Below are positions 37,883 through 45,015 of a stretch of 45,015 nt of DNA, piece after piece. Each line of letters begins with the position of its first letter. The stretch's first letter is position 1. The notes under the pieces were generated by a model that had not been told where the DNA came from, did no database searches, and worked only from the letters and a program-made list of their open reading frames with translations. Position numbers and translations under genes: made by a program. Source of the stretch: Frankia sp. AgB32 (GTDB lineage: Bacteria; Actinomycetota; Actinomycetes; Frankiales; Frankiaceae); assembly GCF_023243045.1 (NCBI RefSeq), contig NZ_JALKFX010000040.1:9861-54875 (forward strand), read 5' to 3'.

Positions 37883-38704
37883 ATGCCTGCGACTCGCTAT
37901 TCGTCTGCCACCTATCGTCCGGTGCGTAACAGCTCCGGGACCATGACTTCTCCGACCAAGGGCCTCATCCCGCATGTGCAAGTCGGCAAGGGATCATTGT
38001 TTGGCTGGTTTGACAATCCGGCTTCCCAGGTCAGCTCCCATCTGTGGCTGTCGAGGAGCGGCACCCTCGAACAGTACGTGCCGTTCGACAAGAAGGCATG
38101 GGCCGAGGCCGCCGGAAATCCGTTCTGGATCAGCGTCGAGTGCGAGGGATTCCCGAACGAGGACTACACGCCCATACAGCTGCAGCGGCTCGGTGAGCTG
38201 TACGCCTGGGGAATGCGTGAGTTCGGGTGGCGCCCGCAGGTCGCCGATTCGGTCGACGGCTTCGGGATCGGCACCCACCGGATGGGCGGCCCGAAGTGGG
38301 GCGGCCATTCCTGCCCGGGCGATGTCCGGGCGGATCGGCGGCGCGACATCCTCGAGATGGCCCTTGGCAACAAGCCCGACGCCAGAGGGGAGGACGTGCC
38401 GGAGGGGAGCGATGCGCGCCAGCGCTACGCCGGCATGCCCACCTTGCAGGAAGGCTCGCGGGGCGCCGACGTCGCCGAGCTCCAGAATGCGCTGAACATC
38501 GTCTTCCACCATGAGACGACGGCGGGTGACCTCGCCCGGCTGGCTCCCGACGGCGAGTACGGGACGCTGACGACCGCGCGGGTCGCCTCCCTCCAGCGAT
38601 ATGCCTCACCCTGGTTCGGCCGGATCGGGGACGACGGAGTGTGCGGCCCCGATACCTGGCGAAAGATCGGTTACATCCTCACCGGGCTGGACAGGACGGT
38701 CTGA
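37883..38704 (+). CDS. Endolysin-like N-acetylmuramoyl-L-alanine amidase with peptidoglycan-binding domain
   Basis: A 273-aa protein without a signal peptide. Residues 27-150 resemble the Amidase_2/PGRP fold: GLIPHVQVGKGS (H31), SSHLWLSRSG (H53), ISVECEG (E86), GIGTHRMGGPKW (H132) and GGHSCPGDVR (H142, C144), the HxCPG zinc-ligand pattern of T7-lysozyme-like amidases. Residues about 185-265 match a peptidoglycan-binding (PG_binding_1) domain: LQEGSRGADVAELQNALN and DGVCGPDTWRKIGY. It should cut the amide bond between MurNAc and the stem peptide. The modular form and absent signal resemble phage endolysins. GTGGAGGGCTC before the ATG supports the start. Confidence 0.85.
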   Translation: MPATRYSSATYRPVRNSSGTMTSPTKGLIPHVQVGKGSLFGWFDNPASQVSSHLWLSRSGTLEQYVPFDKKAWAEAAGNPFWISVECEGFPNEDYTPIQLQRLGELYAWGMREFGWRPQVADSVDGFGIGTHRMGGPKWGGHSCPGDVRADRRRDILEMALGNKPDARGEDVPEGSDARQRYAGMPTLQEGSRGADVAELQNALNIVFHHETTAGDLARLAPDGEYGTLTTARVASLQRYASPWFGRIGDDGVCGPDTWRKIGYILTGLDRTV

Positions 38705-38739
38705 CCGGGCCGCCGCCTCCGCCTGGTCACCCCATGCAG

Positions 38740-40744
38740 TCGGTGGCACTACACGATGACGGTCTCGACGAAGACCAGGCGACCGTCCGGATCCGGCGGG
38801 CCCGGGAGCCGTCCGGGCGCTGCTCGCGGGTCCACGCGAAGGTGGGCAGCACCGATACCAGGCTCGGTGGGGCCGGGCGGCTGGAGCTCGGGATCTCCAC
38901 CTGAGCCGCGGTCCCGGCCAGGGTCACCCGGTCGGCGTCCTGGGCGACCTCCGGGGGACACCCGCTGGGTGACATCGGTCGCGTCGTCGCGGCGGAACAT
39001 GTGTCGCGAGATCCGGGTAAGGACGCCTGCAGTGCACTCTCGTCGGCCTGTGGCTCGGGCCGCAGGCTCGGCACCACTCCTCCACGATGTCGAGGAAGTT
39101 GATCGCGAAGTTGGTCAGCGTGCCTCGCACGCTCGACTGTGGTTGACCGCCGCCGCGCGTCGCGTGCAGCGTGCTGGAGAGCGTGAGCGTGGCGCCGGGG
39201 CGAAGCACCAGCGGGCCGGCGCTCTGCAGGGGCGGTGACCAGGTGAACGTGACCTCCACGCCCTGCGGCGTCACCTGCTGGCGCACCTGCGGGAGCTGGT
39301 CGAACCCGGTGATCGGGCCCACGACCGTGTCCAGTCTGATGCTGCCCGGCAGCCGTGCGTCCCCCAGCTCGGCGAACAGCCGCGACCTGATGCTCGCGAG
39401 GTCGTCGAGCCCGGCAGGCACGGCCCCGAGCGACCGGGACAGCGCTCCGATGGCGACGTTCGGCCGGGCCAGGCCGCCGGCCTGGCGGGCGGGCAGGTCG
39501 ACGGGCAGAGCGCCTTCCAGTCGAGCGAAGACGTCGCCGGCGCCGGTCGCCGGGTCGACCAGCGTCACGACGGCCGCCGGTAGCGGGTTGGTGGCCGTGG
39601 CGCCGATGAGGTGGTCGACCGCGGGAATCGAGACCGCGGCCCGCGTGACGAACGGCAGGGCCGAGGACGCCGGCGCCGTGGCGACGAGGCCGGGCCCGTC
39701 CGGGTCGGGGACGGTGGCCGAGCCACGCGCCGCGCCGAAGGTGAAGGACTGCACGGACAGGACGGTCGCCACCGGGTCGCCGGGGGCGAGCGCGACCCCT
39801 TGGCCCCCGAGCTCGACGGTGCTCACCGGCTGGTAGAGCGGGGCCGGGTCGGCCGGGTCGTCGGCTGGCACGAAGACCAGCGGCATGTGCAGGTCCACCG
39901 GTTGACCCGCCCAGTCCTCGCCGACCACATGAAACCGCAGCGGTGTGCCGTCAAGCCCGGACACGACGAAGGCGGTCCCGCCGGCCGCGGCCTGCGGCGG
40001 CGTCACCAGGGTCTCGATGCGGGCCCGGCGCAGCGGGAGGGCGTGGTTCTGCGGGTGAGTGGTGCGGGACGCCTCGTAGTCGCGGGTCTGCTCGCGCACG
40101 ACGACGCCGGACTCGGTGCGGACCAGGAGGTCGGCGACCCCGTCCGGGCCGAGCCGGCGTTCGAACGGCACGCAACCCGGGAACCTGGGTCTCGTCGACG
40201 CGGTCCGGGTCGCGCAGGCCGAGACGGGTCTGCCACAGCTCGCTGACCCCGCCGTGCGTCACCGGTTCCGTGGGGTGGCTCCACCCGGCCAGTTCGTTCG
40301 GTGACAGCACCAGCCGGTAGGGCAGCTCGATGGCCGTCTCGGTCGGGCCTGGTTCGGTCGGGGCCAGGATGGTGCCGTCGGCCTGCGGATGCGCGATCGC
40401 GTTGGCGGTGATGCTCGGCGTGTGGGGGGTCCGGTCGAGCAGGCCGCGCAGTGTGAAGTCGGGCGGGTCGGCGCCGTCGCCCAACCGGAAGACCAGCCGG
40501 CTCGGGTCCGCGGCGACGAACAACCGCGCCCCCCGGTGTGCGGGTCGCTCTGGGTCTGCTCGGCGACATGCTGGGGTGCCAGGCGCACAGCGAGGTACGC
40601 GGGTTCGGTCGGGACGACCCGGATCAGGCGGCCGGCAGGCCCCTGGGAGGTGTCGAGCTGGAGGTTGAAGAAGTCGAACGTGAGCACGAGCAGGTCGTCG
40701 GCGCGGATCACCGTCTGGGTGAAGACACCTGTTGGATCACTCAC
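38740..40744 (-). pseudogene. Decayed large protein gene (unrecognised family)
   Basis: A GTG start at 40744 with GAGGAG upstream begins VSDPTGVFTQTVIRADDLLV. Coding-like text then continues in successive frames. At 40529-40534 a C-run shifts the frame to FVAADPSRLVFRLGDG, which runs through LPYRLVLSPNELAGW. Near 40176-40181 it shifts again to PFERRLGPDGVADLLV, which runs to TLTNFAINFLD at about 39070. A further block, VTLAGTAAQVEIPSS to LPTFAWTREQ (38933-38808), and a last scrap, GRLVFVETVIV near 38750, lie in yet other frames. The two clear shifts are at homopolymers, so sequencing error is possible for them. The lost blocks near 39.0 kb point to real decay. I do not know the function. Confidence 0.65.
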
Positions 40745-40835
40745 GCGCGGCTCCTCACGCCAACGTGGCCTCGACGAGCACGCAGGGGCCGAGCGGCACT
40801 CCGCATAGTATTCGATCAACTGCGGTGGGTGAAGT

Positions 40836-40975
40836 TTAGTCTTCGAACTGCACGCGCATGAAGAAGCTCTGCGTGCCGGCGTCGCGGAACTGCTGGCACC
40901 GACGCCCAGGCGACCAGGGTCGTCGCCGCCGAGAACCCGAGCTGATCTCCCTGGCCAGGGGCCTCGCCCGACGGT
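40836..40975 (-). pseudogene. C-terminal remnant of another decayed gene
   Basis: The minus strand reads CQQFRDAGTQSFFMRVQFED and a stop at 40836-40838. In the neighbouring frame just upstream is DQLGFSAATTLVAWAS, followed further upstream by a stop codon. The two pieces together look like the end of one protein broken by a frameshift. It lies upstream of the decayed large gene in the same direction, so both may come from the same lost operon. Family not recognised. Confidence 0.45.
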
Positions 40976-42021
40976 TACCTTGTCAACGGCTGTGACGTGG
41001 GGTGCAGGGCGCGCTCCGTGGCCATCCCGCGGCGTCGGCCACGAACGGCGGTGCGGTGCGCGCCCCGGGAGGCCCGACCGACACCGACGTCGGCGGGCGA
41101 GGTCTCCTTGCGGACCTGGTAGACCCAGCTTCTGCTGACCGCGATGCCCTGGGCGGCGAGCACCGCCACCGTGGCGGTGACAGATCCGCTGGTCTCGTCC
41201 AGGGCACGCGCGATCGCCTCGCGTTTCGCGGCCGGATCCGCCGCACCGTCCATGCCGGCGGACGACGCGGCCTGCGACTGAACGGCCTCCGGCAGGGCAC
41301 TGTCCACCTGATCCGGGATCGCCCGATCGAGGGTCGCCCGATCGGACCCCGCCTCCTGGGGAACTGCCCGGCCAGGACCGTCGTCCACCCGGAGGACGGC
41401 CCCAGGGCTTTCGGCCCGGACTGGGTCGTCTCCCACGCTCGGTGCCGGCACGGGAGTCGGCTGTGTGGTCGACGGCTGTGGGGCGGACGGCGGCGGAGCG
41501 GTCCTGGCGGCGGGGACGGTGTCCGGGGCGGCGGGCGTCGGGTCACGCTGCTGGGGGATCGACGTGACGGGTTGACCCGGCCCGTCGGCGTTGCGGCGAC
41601 CGGCCGGATGGATCTGACGCATGAGCAGCTCGTAGGAACCCAGCAGCGCCAGCGGCGGCCAGCCGGCGATGATCCGGGCGGTGACCGTGGCTTCGGCGTG
41701 CAGCACGTTCGCGACCAGGGAGGCGCAGGCCCCCAGTGCCAGGAGAAGGTAGGCCAGCATGGACCGGCGCCGCCCGGCCCGGCGGTCCGCCAGCATCGCC
41801 ATGGACGCGGCCACGATCAGCCCGTCCACGCTGAACGGCAGCACGGTGGCGGTCAGTGAGTCCTCCCCGTGCACCATCGCGACCCCGCGCATGTGCCGAT
41901 AGGACACGAAGGCCGCTACCGCCGCCACCGTCGCCACCGCGACCACCGTCGTGATGCGGATCGTCCGCTCGGCCCGGGTGCCGGCGGATCGACCCCCGCT
42001 CGTCGGCTGACCACCGTCCAC
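40975..42021 (-). CDS. DUF2637 membrane protein with C-terminal helix-turn-helix
   Basis: A 348-aa protein. Residues about 20-130 match the DUF2637 pattern of four hydrophobic segments: ITTVVAVATVAAVAAFVSY, LPFSVDGLIVAASMAMLAD, MLAYLLLALGACASLVANVL and IIAGWPPLALLGSYELLM. A Pro-rich linker (about 145-260) follows. A short helix-turn-helix-like region near 265-310 (RALDETSGSVTATVAVLAAQ, ISRSWVYQVRKE in outline) and a basic tail end the protein. DUF2637 proteins are common in actinobacterial integrative and plasmid elements, where they resemble transfer-spread proteins. The GTG start at 42021 follows AGGAGAG. No relaxase or FtsK-like gene is seen nearby, so it may be a leftover of a mobile element. 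Confidence 0.82.
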   Translation of the reverse strand: MDGGQPTSGGRSAGTRAERTIRITTVVAVATVAAVAAFVSYRHMRGVAMVHGEDSLTATVLPFSVDGLIVAASMAMLADRRAGRRRSMLAYLLLALGACASLVANVLHAEATVTARIIAGWPPLALLGSYELLMRQIHPAGRRNADGPGQPVTSIPQQRDPTPAAPDTVPAARTAPPPSAPQPSTTQPTPVPAPSVGDDPVRAESPGAVLRVDDGPGRAVPQEAGSDRATLDRAIPDQVDSALPEAVQSQAASSAGMDGAADPAAKREAIARALDETSGSVTATVAVLAAQGIAVSRSWVYQVRKETSPADVGVGRASRGAHRTAVRGRRRGMATERALHPTSQPLTR

Positions 42022-42492
42022 AAAGCTCTCCTAGCTCGGTCCGGAAAAGTCCGTATTCCTCGCTATCGTGCGCCGACGCTGTCGGCTTCCTTCGCACCGC
42101 CCGGCCGGCGAGGAACGTTCGTATCCACCCTGGTGCCTACCGTGAGGGGCCGGCTCGCCGCCGCAGGTGGCGGGTCACGGCCCGCGACATCCGTACCTCG
42201 GCACGACTCCCCTTTTTTGTTGCCCGGGTACCCGGGTGGGGGCGGCAGCGGCTCCCCGGTGGCGGCACCCGCCGCGAATTCGCCCACGCCGCGCGGGCGC
42301 CGCGCCGCGGAGGGCTCGGCGCGCCGGCAACGCGCCGCGGAACAGCGGTGACCACCAACCCGCCCGCCGGCCGGTGGATAGCGGATGTAAATGGCCCGAT
42401 TGGAAGATCGGGGCGGAGGGTTGTGGCTGCCGGAAGGCCCGCCTACGGTGGGCACGGAATAGTCTGCGAGGAAACGCAGGAGGAGTTCATTC
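42022..42492. other. Intergenic region upstream of the desaturase operon
   Basis: About 470 bp between the divergent DUF2637 and desaturase genes. It contains CCCGGGTACCCGGG (42223-42236) just after a short T-run. The last 120 bp should carry the desaturase promoter and end in AGGAAACGCAGGAGGAGT, a strong RBS region. No gene is convincing here. Confidence 0.4.
42223..42236. promoter_or_regulatory. Palindrome CCCGGGTACCCGGG
   Basis: A 14-bp perfect palindrome, preceded by CCTTTTTTGTTG on the plus strand. It lies between divergent genes and could be an operator. The T-run is on the wrong side for a plus-strand terminator. Confidence 0.35.
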
Positions 42493-43305
42493 ATGTCGAC
42501 TGTCGCGCCGGAAAGCGCCCACAGTTTCGAGGTTTTCACCCACTACGAGCGCCTCCAGTGGAAGGTTTCCGACCTCGACCTGGACAACATCAGGCGGGAC
42601 CTCGTCCAGCCGTCCTACATACCCCTGGTAAAGGGCGTCGTCATGGGGGAGGCCACCTCGCTCCCCGGCCTGCACGGCTTCCTCAGCGAGTTCGACGACG
42701 ACTACGACTGCTCCGCCTTCGTCGCCGTCTGGGCGTACCAGGAGCTGCAGCACCACTACGCCTTCCGGGCCTGGCTGCGGGGCGTCGACGTGCACATCGA
42801 CCAGGCCAAGATCGAGTCCCTGCGCGAGCCCTACGAGGCCGGTGTCACGCCGAGCGCCACGCTGACCACCAACGTGATCTCCGAGATCATCGTGAACACC
42901 GTCTACCGGGCATTGTCGGAATGGGTCGAGGAGCCGGTCCTGGCCGACCTGTTCCTGCGCGCCAGCCGGGACGAGGCGGGTCACGCCCGCGAGTTCCTCT
43001 ACTACCTGAAGCGTCGGCTGGAAACCCACCCGCACGAACTGAAGTCCGTGTTGGAAAGAATTCACTTCTACGTCACCAGCTCGCGGCTCAACCACCCGGT
43101 CGGTGTTTACAAGCACCAGCGGGTCGAGGAAATGCGCGGCTACGAAACCGTGGACGACGTCATCGACGTCTTCATCCAGATCTCGCCGCCGGACGCGCTG
43201 GACAAGCTGCAGGCCAAGCTCCGCCGCATGCTCGGGACGGCCGTCGGCCACGACCTCAGCCGCAACGCCGCCATCCGGCACGCGATGGCCGACCTGGCCG
43301 GCTGA
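42493..43305 (+). CDS. Ferritin-like diiron desaturase/oxygenase (acyl-ACP desaturase type)
   Basis: A 270-aa helical protein with a complete diiron ligand set: E53 (VVMGEATSLPG), E84 and H87 in QELQHH, E131 (VISEIIVNT) and E161 with H164 in DEAGHA. The spacing of ExxH, Glu and ExxH fits the type 2 acyl-ACP desaturase or ribonucleotide-reductase-like fold. It would use O2 to desaturate or hydroxylate an acyl chain, probably while it is bound to the ACP encoded at 44028. It starts a three-gene unit with thioesterase and ACP genes. The RBS AGGAGGAG before ATG 42493 is strong. N-oxygenase or aldehyde-deformylating activity cannot be excluded. Confidence 0.85.
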   Translation: MSTVAPESAHSFEVFTHYERLQWKVSDLDLDNIRRDLVQPSYIPLVKGVVMGEATSLPGLHGFLSEFDDDYDCSAFVAVWAYQELQHHYAFRAWLRGVDVHIDQAKIESLREPYEAGVTPSATLTTNVISEIIVNTVYRALSEWVEEPVLADLFLRASRDEAGHAREFLYYLKRRLETHPHELKSVLERIHFYVTSSRLNHPVGVYKHQRVEEMRGYETVDDVIDVFIQISPPDALDKLQAKLRRMLGTAVGHDLSRNAAIRHAMADLAG

Positions 43306-43315
43306 GTACCCGACG

Positions 43316-43936
43316 ATGCACAGCCATTCGGCCGAACCCCAGCCCGCCGAGCAGACACCCGAGGGCGCCGACGGGGAGTACCTCCCGGTGCCCTGGTCGG
43401 TGCTGGCGGACTACCGCTGCTTCGGCTGCTCACCGCACAACCCGAACGGCCTGCGCCTGCGGTTCGCCGCCCGGCCGGACGGCGAGATCGACACCCGCTT
43501 CCGGCTGGGCCGCGGCTTCGAGTCGTACCCGGGGATCGTCCACGGCGGCCTGATCGGGGTCATCTGCGACGAGACGATGGGCAACCTGATCGTGCTGCGC
43601 ACCGGCCTCACCGCGCTCACGACCGGGATGCGCATGCGGTACGTCACCTCGATGCGGATCGACGCGGACTACCAGTGCGTCGCCCGGCTGCTCACCACCG
43701 AGGCCGACGCGGGCTCGACTCCGGTGGGGGCGGGCGGCCTGGTGCGCGCCGAGTCCGAGATCCTCGACTCCGCCGGCGGCCTGGTGGCCTCGGCGAGCGC
43801 CACCTACCGACCGATCTCGATGGCCAGCGCCCGCGAGCGCCTTGATCTGCGCTCGGACGAGTTCGACCAGATCGAGGCGGCCCTCGCGGCGACTCAGGTG
43901 GCCGGCCCGGCGCCGGTCGCCGGCGGCCCGAACTGA
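43316..43936 (+). CDS. PaaI-like hotdog thioesterase
   Basis: A 206-aa hotdog-fold protein. The conserved CFGCSPHNPNGLRL segment (35-48) is typical of PaaI/YbgC-like thioesterases in actinobacteria. The catalytic-helix motif PGIVHGGLIGVICDETMGN (72-90) has HGG at 76-78 and D85 or E86 as candidate acid. It should hydrolyse an acyl thioester. The gene begins ten bases after the desaturase stop and ends about 90 bp before the ACP gene, so it is part of that operon. The last 40 residues are a charged tail that is not conserved-looking. Confidence 0.87.
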   Translation: MHSHSAEPQPAEQTPEGADGEYLPVPWSVLADYRCFGCSPHNPNGLRLRFAARPDGEIDTRFRLGRGFESYPGIVHGGLIGVICDETMGNLIVLRTGLTALTTGMRMRYVTSMRIDADYQCVARLLTTEADAGSTPVGAGGLVRAESEILDSAGGLVASASATYRPISMASARERLDLRSDEFDQIEAALAATQVAGPAPVAGGPN

Positions 43937-44027
43937 CCTCGCTCCACCGCCCCCGCCCTGGAAATCCCGCCCCGGCCGGCGAGACAGCTGGCCGGGGCGA
44001 CGTCCAACCGAAGCCGAAGGAGTCACG

Positions 44028-44291
44028 ATGACACCGTCCCGCGACGAGATCGTCCGTACCGTCACCGAGATCGTCCACCGCGAGATCGGGATCCCCATCG
44101 ACCGCCTGGCCCCTGACCTCGACCTGCGGGGCGCCGAAGGCGCGGACTCGGTGAAGGTCCTCGTCATGATTTCGCGGGTGGAGCGCACCTACGGCATCGA
44201 GATCGACGACGAGGACGTCTTCACCCTGTCCTCCATCAACGACGTCGTCCGCGCCGTCCAGACCGGCCTCACCGCGGCGACCACGGTCTGA
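44028..44291 (+). CDS. Acyl carrier protein
   Basis: An 87-aa carrier protein. The phosphopantetheine site is S41 in GADSVKVLVMISRVERTYG, and the surrounding acidic helix II (VERTYGIEIDDEDVF) is typical of ACPs. The Asp-Ser-Val site replaces the more usual Asp-Ser-Leu. The start at 44028 has GAAGGAG upstream. As the last gene of the desaturase-thioesterase unit it is the likely substrate carrier for both. It may also accept chains from the PfaA-like synthase, but that is a guess. Confidence 0.9.
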   Translation: MTPSRDEIVRTVTEIVHREIGIPIDRLAPDLDLRGAEGADSVKVLVMISRVERTYGIEIDDEDVFTLSSINDVVRAVQTGLTAATTV

Positions 44292-44346
44292 ACCACCGCT
44301 CCCACGCACGCCGGCCACCGGCCACCGCGGGGTGGTGGCGGTCGGG

Positions 44347-44781
44347 TCAGGTGGGGGGTAGACGGACGAGGCCGAGGTAGAAGTCGTCGATGCTCTGGAC
44401 GGTGGCGAGGAAATCGTCCAGATCGGTGGGTTTGCAGACGTAGGCGTTCGCGTGGAGTTCGTAGCTGCCGGCGACGTCCTCAGGCGCGTCGGACGTCGTG
44501 AGGATGACCACCGGAATGCGCGCCAGCGCCGGATCGGACCTGATCGCGGAGAGTGTGCCACGGCCGCCCAGCCGGGGCATGTTCAGATCGAGGATAATCA
44601 GATCTGGCAGCGGGAACGACGGGTCGCGCAGGTATTCCAGCGCCTGCACGCCGTCGCCGACGGTGTGCAGTTTCTGGCCGAATCCGCGGGAGAGAAATGC
44701 CTCCTCGACGAGCAGGACGTCGCCGGGATCGTCATCGGCGAGCAGGACACTGTAGGGGCGGCTCGGTGCTGCGGCGGTCAT
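44347..44781 (-). CDS. Single-domain response regulator (CheY/Rcp1-like)
   Basis: A 144-aa receiver with no output domain. Acidic residues D16/D17 are in LLADDDPGD, the phosphoacceptor is D65 in LIILDLNMP, a T/S switch lies near T95-S97 and K117 is in YVCKPTDL. The long loop PSFPLPD (56-60) and the pattern LADDDPGDVLLVEEAF resemble the Rcp1-type regulators of phytochrome-like kinases. The ATG at 44781 is preferred; a frame extension to 44838 has no RBS. Its kinase is not in the window. It may be a phosphate sink or may bind an effector protein. Confidence 0.88.
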   Translation of the reverse strand: MTAAAPSRPYSVLLADDDPGDVLLVEEAFLSRGFGQKLHTVGDGVQALEYLRDPSFPLPDLIILDLNMPRLGGRGTLSAIRSDPALARIPVVILTTSDAPEDVAGSYELHANAYVCKPTDLDDFLATVQSIDDFYLGLVRLPPT

Positions 44782-44923
44782 CAAATTTCGAACTCCATCA
44801 GCTTCACGCTCGCACTCGGTCGAGTGCACCGCAATCATCGCACACGCCCTCCCCGCCGATTGTGATCATACGGCGAGCGTCGGGCCCGGCGCGCTACGTC
44901 GCGATCCGGCCGAACGAGCCACC

Positions 44924-45015
44924 TCACCGCCTCACCGCGTAAACATTCACGTGGTTTGGTGATCTTGCTGTGAGTTGCTGGCGGGTCAGCCGGGTGTGGA
45001 TGTTGTTCGGCGTGC
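44924..45015 (-). CDS. Possible C-terminal end of a gene cut by the window edge
   Basis: The minus strand from the edge reads TPNNIHTRLTRQQLTARSPN, then HVNVYAVRR and a TGA at 44924-44926. The composition (Asn, Gln, Thr, few Ala) differs from the frames around it and suggests a real protein end, perhaps a transposase or other mobile gene. It is only 29 residues, so the call is weak. Confidence 0.25.
   Translation of the reverse strand, partial: TPNNIHTRLTRQQLTARSPNHVNVYAVRR

Noticed and set aside
40259-40819. Intact gene starting at 40819
   Set aside because: The better start is the GTG at 40744 with an RBS, and the coding pattern leaves this frame at about 40530.

Overview
The window is very GC-rich coding DNA from a filamentous or soil-type actinobacterium. 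The family mix supports this: NarL-type two-component regulators, a SARP/BTAD activator, a DUF2637 membrane protein, a large STAND/WD40 protein and a PUFA-synthase-like PKS. A Frankia-type genome fits well, but nothing here proves the genus. The left edge cuts a histidine kinase gene.

Layout. (1) 1-2937: end of a sensor kinase coupled to its NarL-type regulator, a GNAT acetyltransferase and a SAM methyltransferase. (2) 3071-6835: a 1254-aa STAND protein (DUF4062, NB-ARC, 14 WD40 repeats), a candidate immune or cell-death sensor. (3) 7272-13716: a signalling and transport operon with a SARP-REC fusion, a hybrid kinase (sensor, HAMP, GAF, HisKA, HATPase, pseudo-REC, REC, HPt) and an NCS1-type permease with a Cys/His-rich tail; a long hairpin follows it. 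(4) 13979-14300: IS3 transposase remnant joined to a TMEM175-like fragment. (5) 14438-18402: small membrane, AhpD-like, multi-pass membrane and lipid-kinase genes.

(6) 18591-28700: a lipid or polyketide operon made of an SDR/thioester-reductase-like protein, a PfaD-type enoyl reductase and a 2278-aa PfaA-like synthase (KS-AT-ACP-KR-DH). A decayed IS200/IS605-type tnpB element sits directly after the synthase stop codon. (7) 29862-33169: a MacB/LolD-like ABC transporter. (8) 33.2-42.0 kb: an accessory region with a tnpB zinc-finger scrap, a seven-repeat FG-GAP propeller protein, a holin-like membrane protein, a lipoprotein and membrane-protein pair, an endolysin-like amidase, two decayed genes and a DUF2637 protein. 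(9) 42493-44291: a second acyl-chain operon with a diiron ferritin-like desaturase or oxygenase, a hotdog thioesterase and an acyl carrier protein. (10) 44347-44781: a single-domain response regulator, then a possible gene end at the right edge.

Together, the two acyl operons could build, reduce, desaturate or release a long-chain lipid. The PfaA/PfaD/reductase set resembles the enzymes of cyanobacterial heterocyst-glycolipid synthesis. The most novel-looking items are the STAND protein, the SARP-REC/hybrid-kinase/permease operon and the lipid synthase operon.
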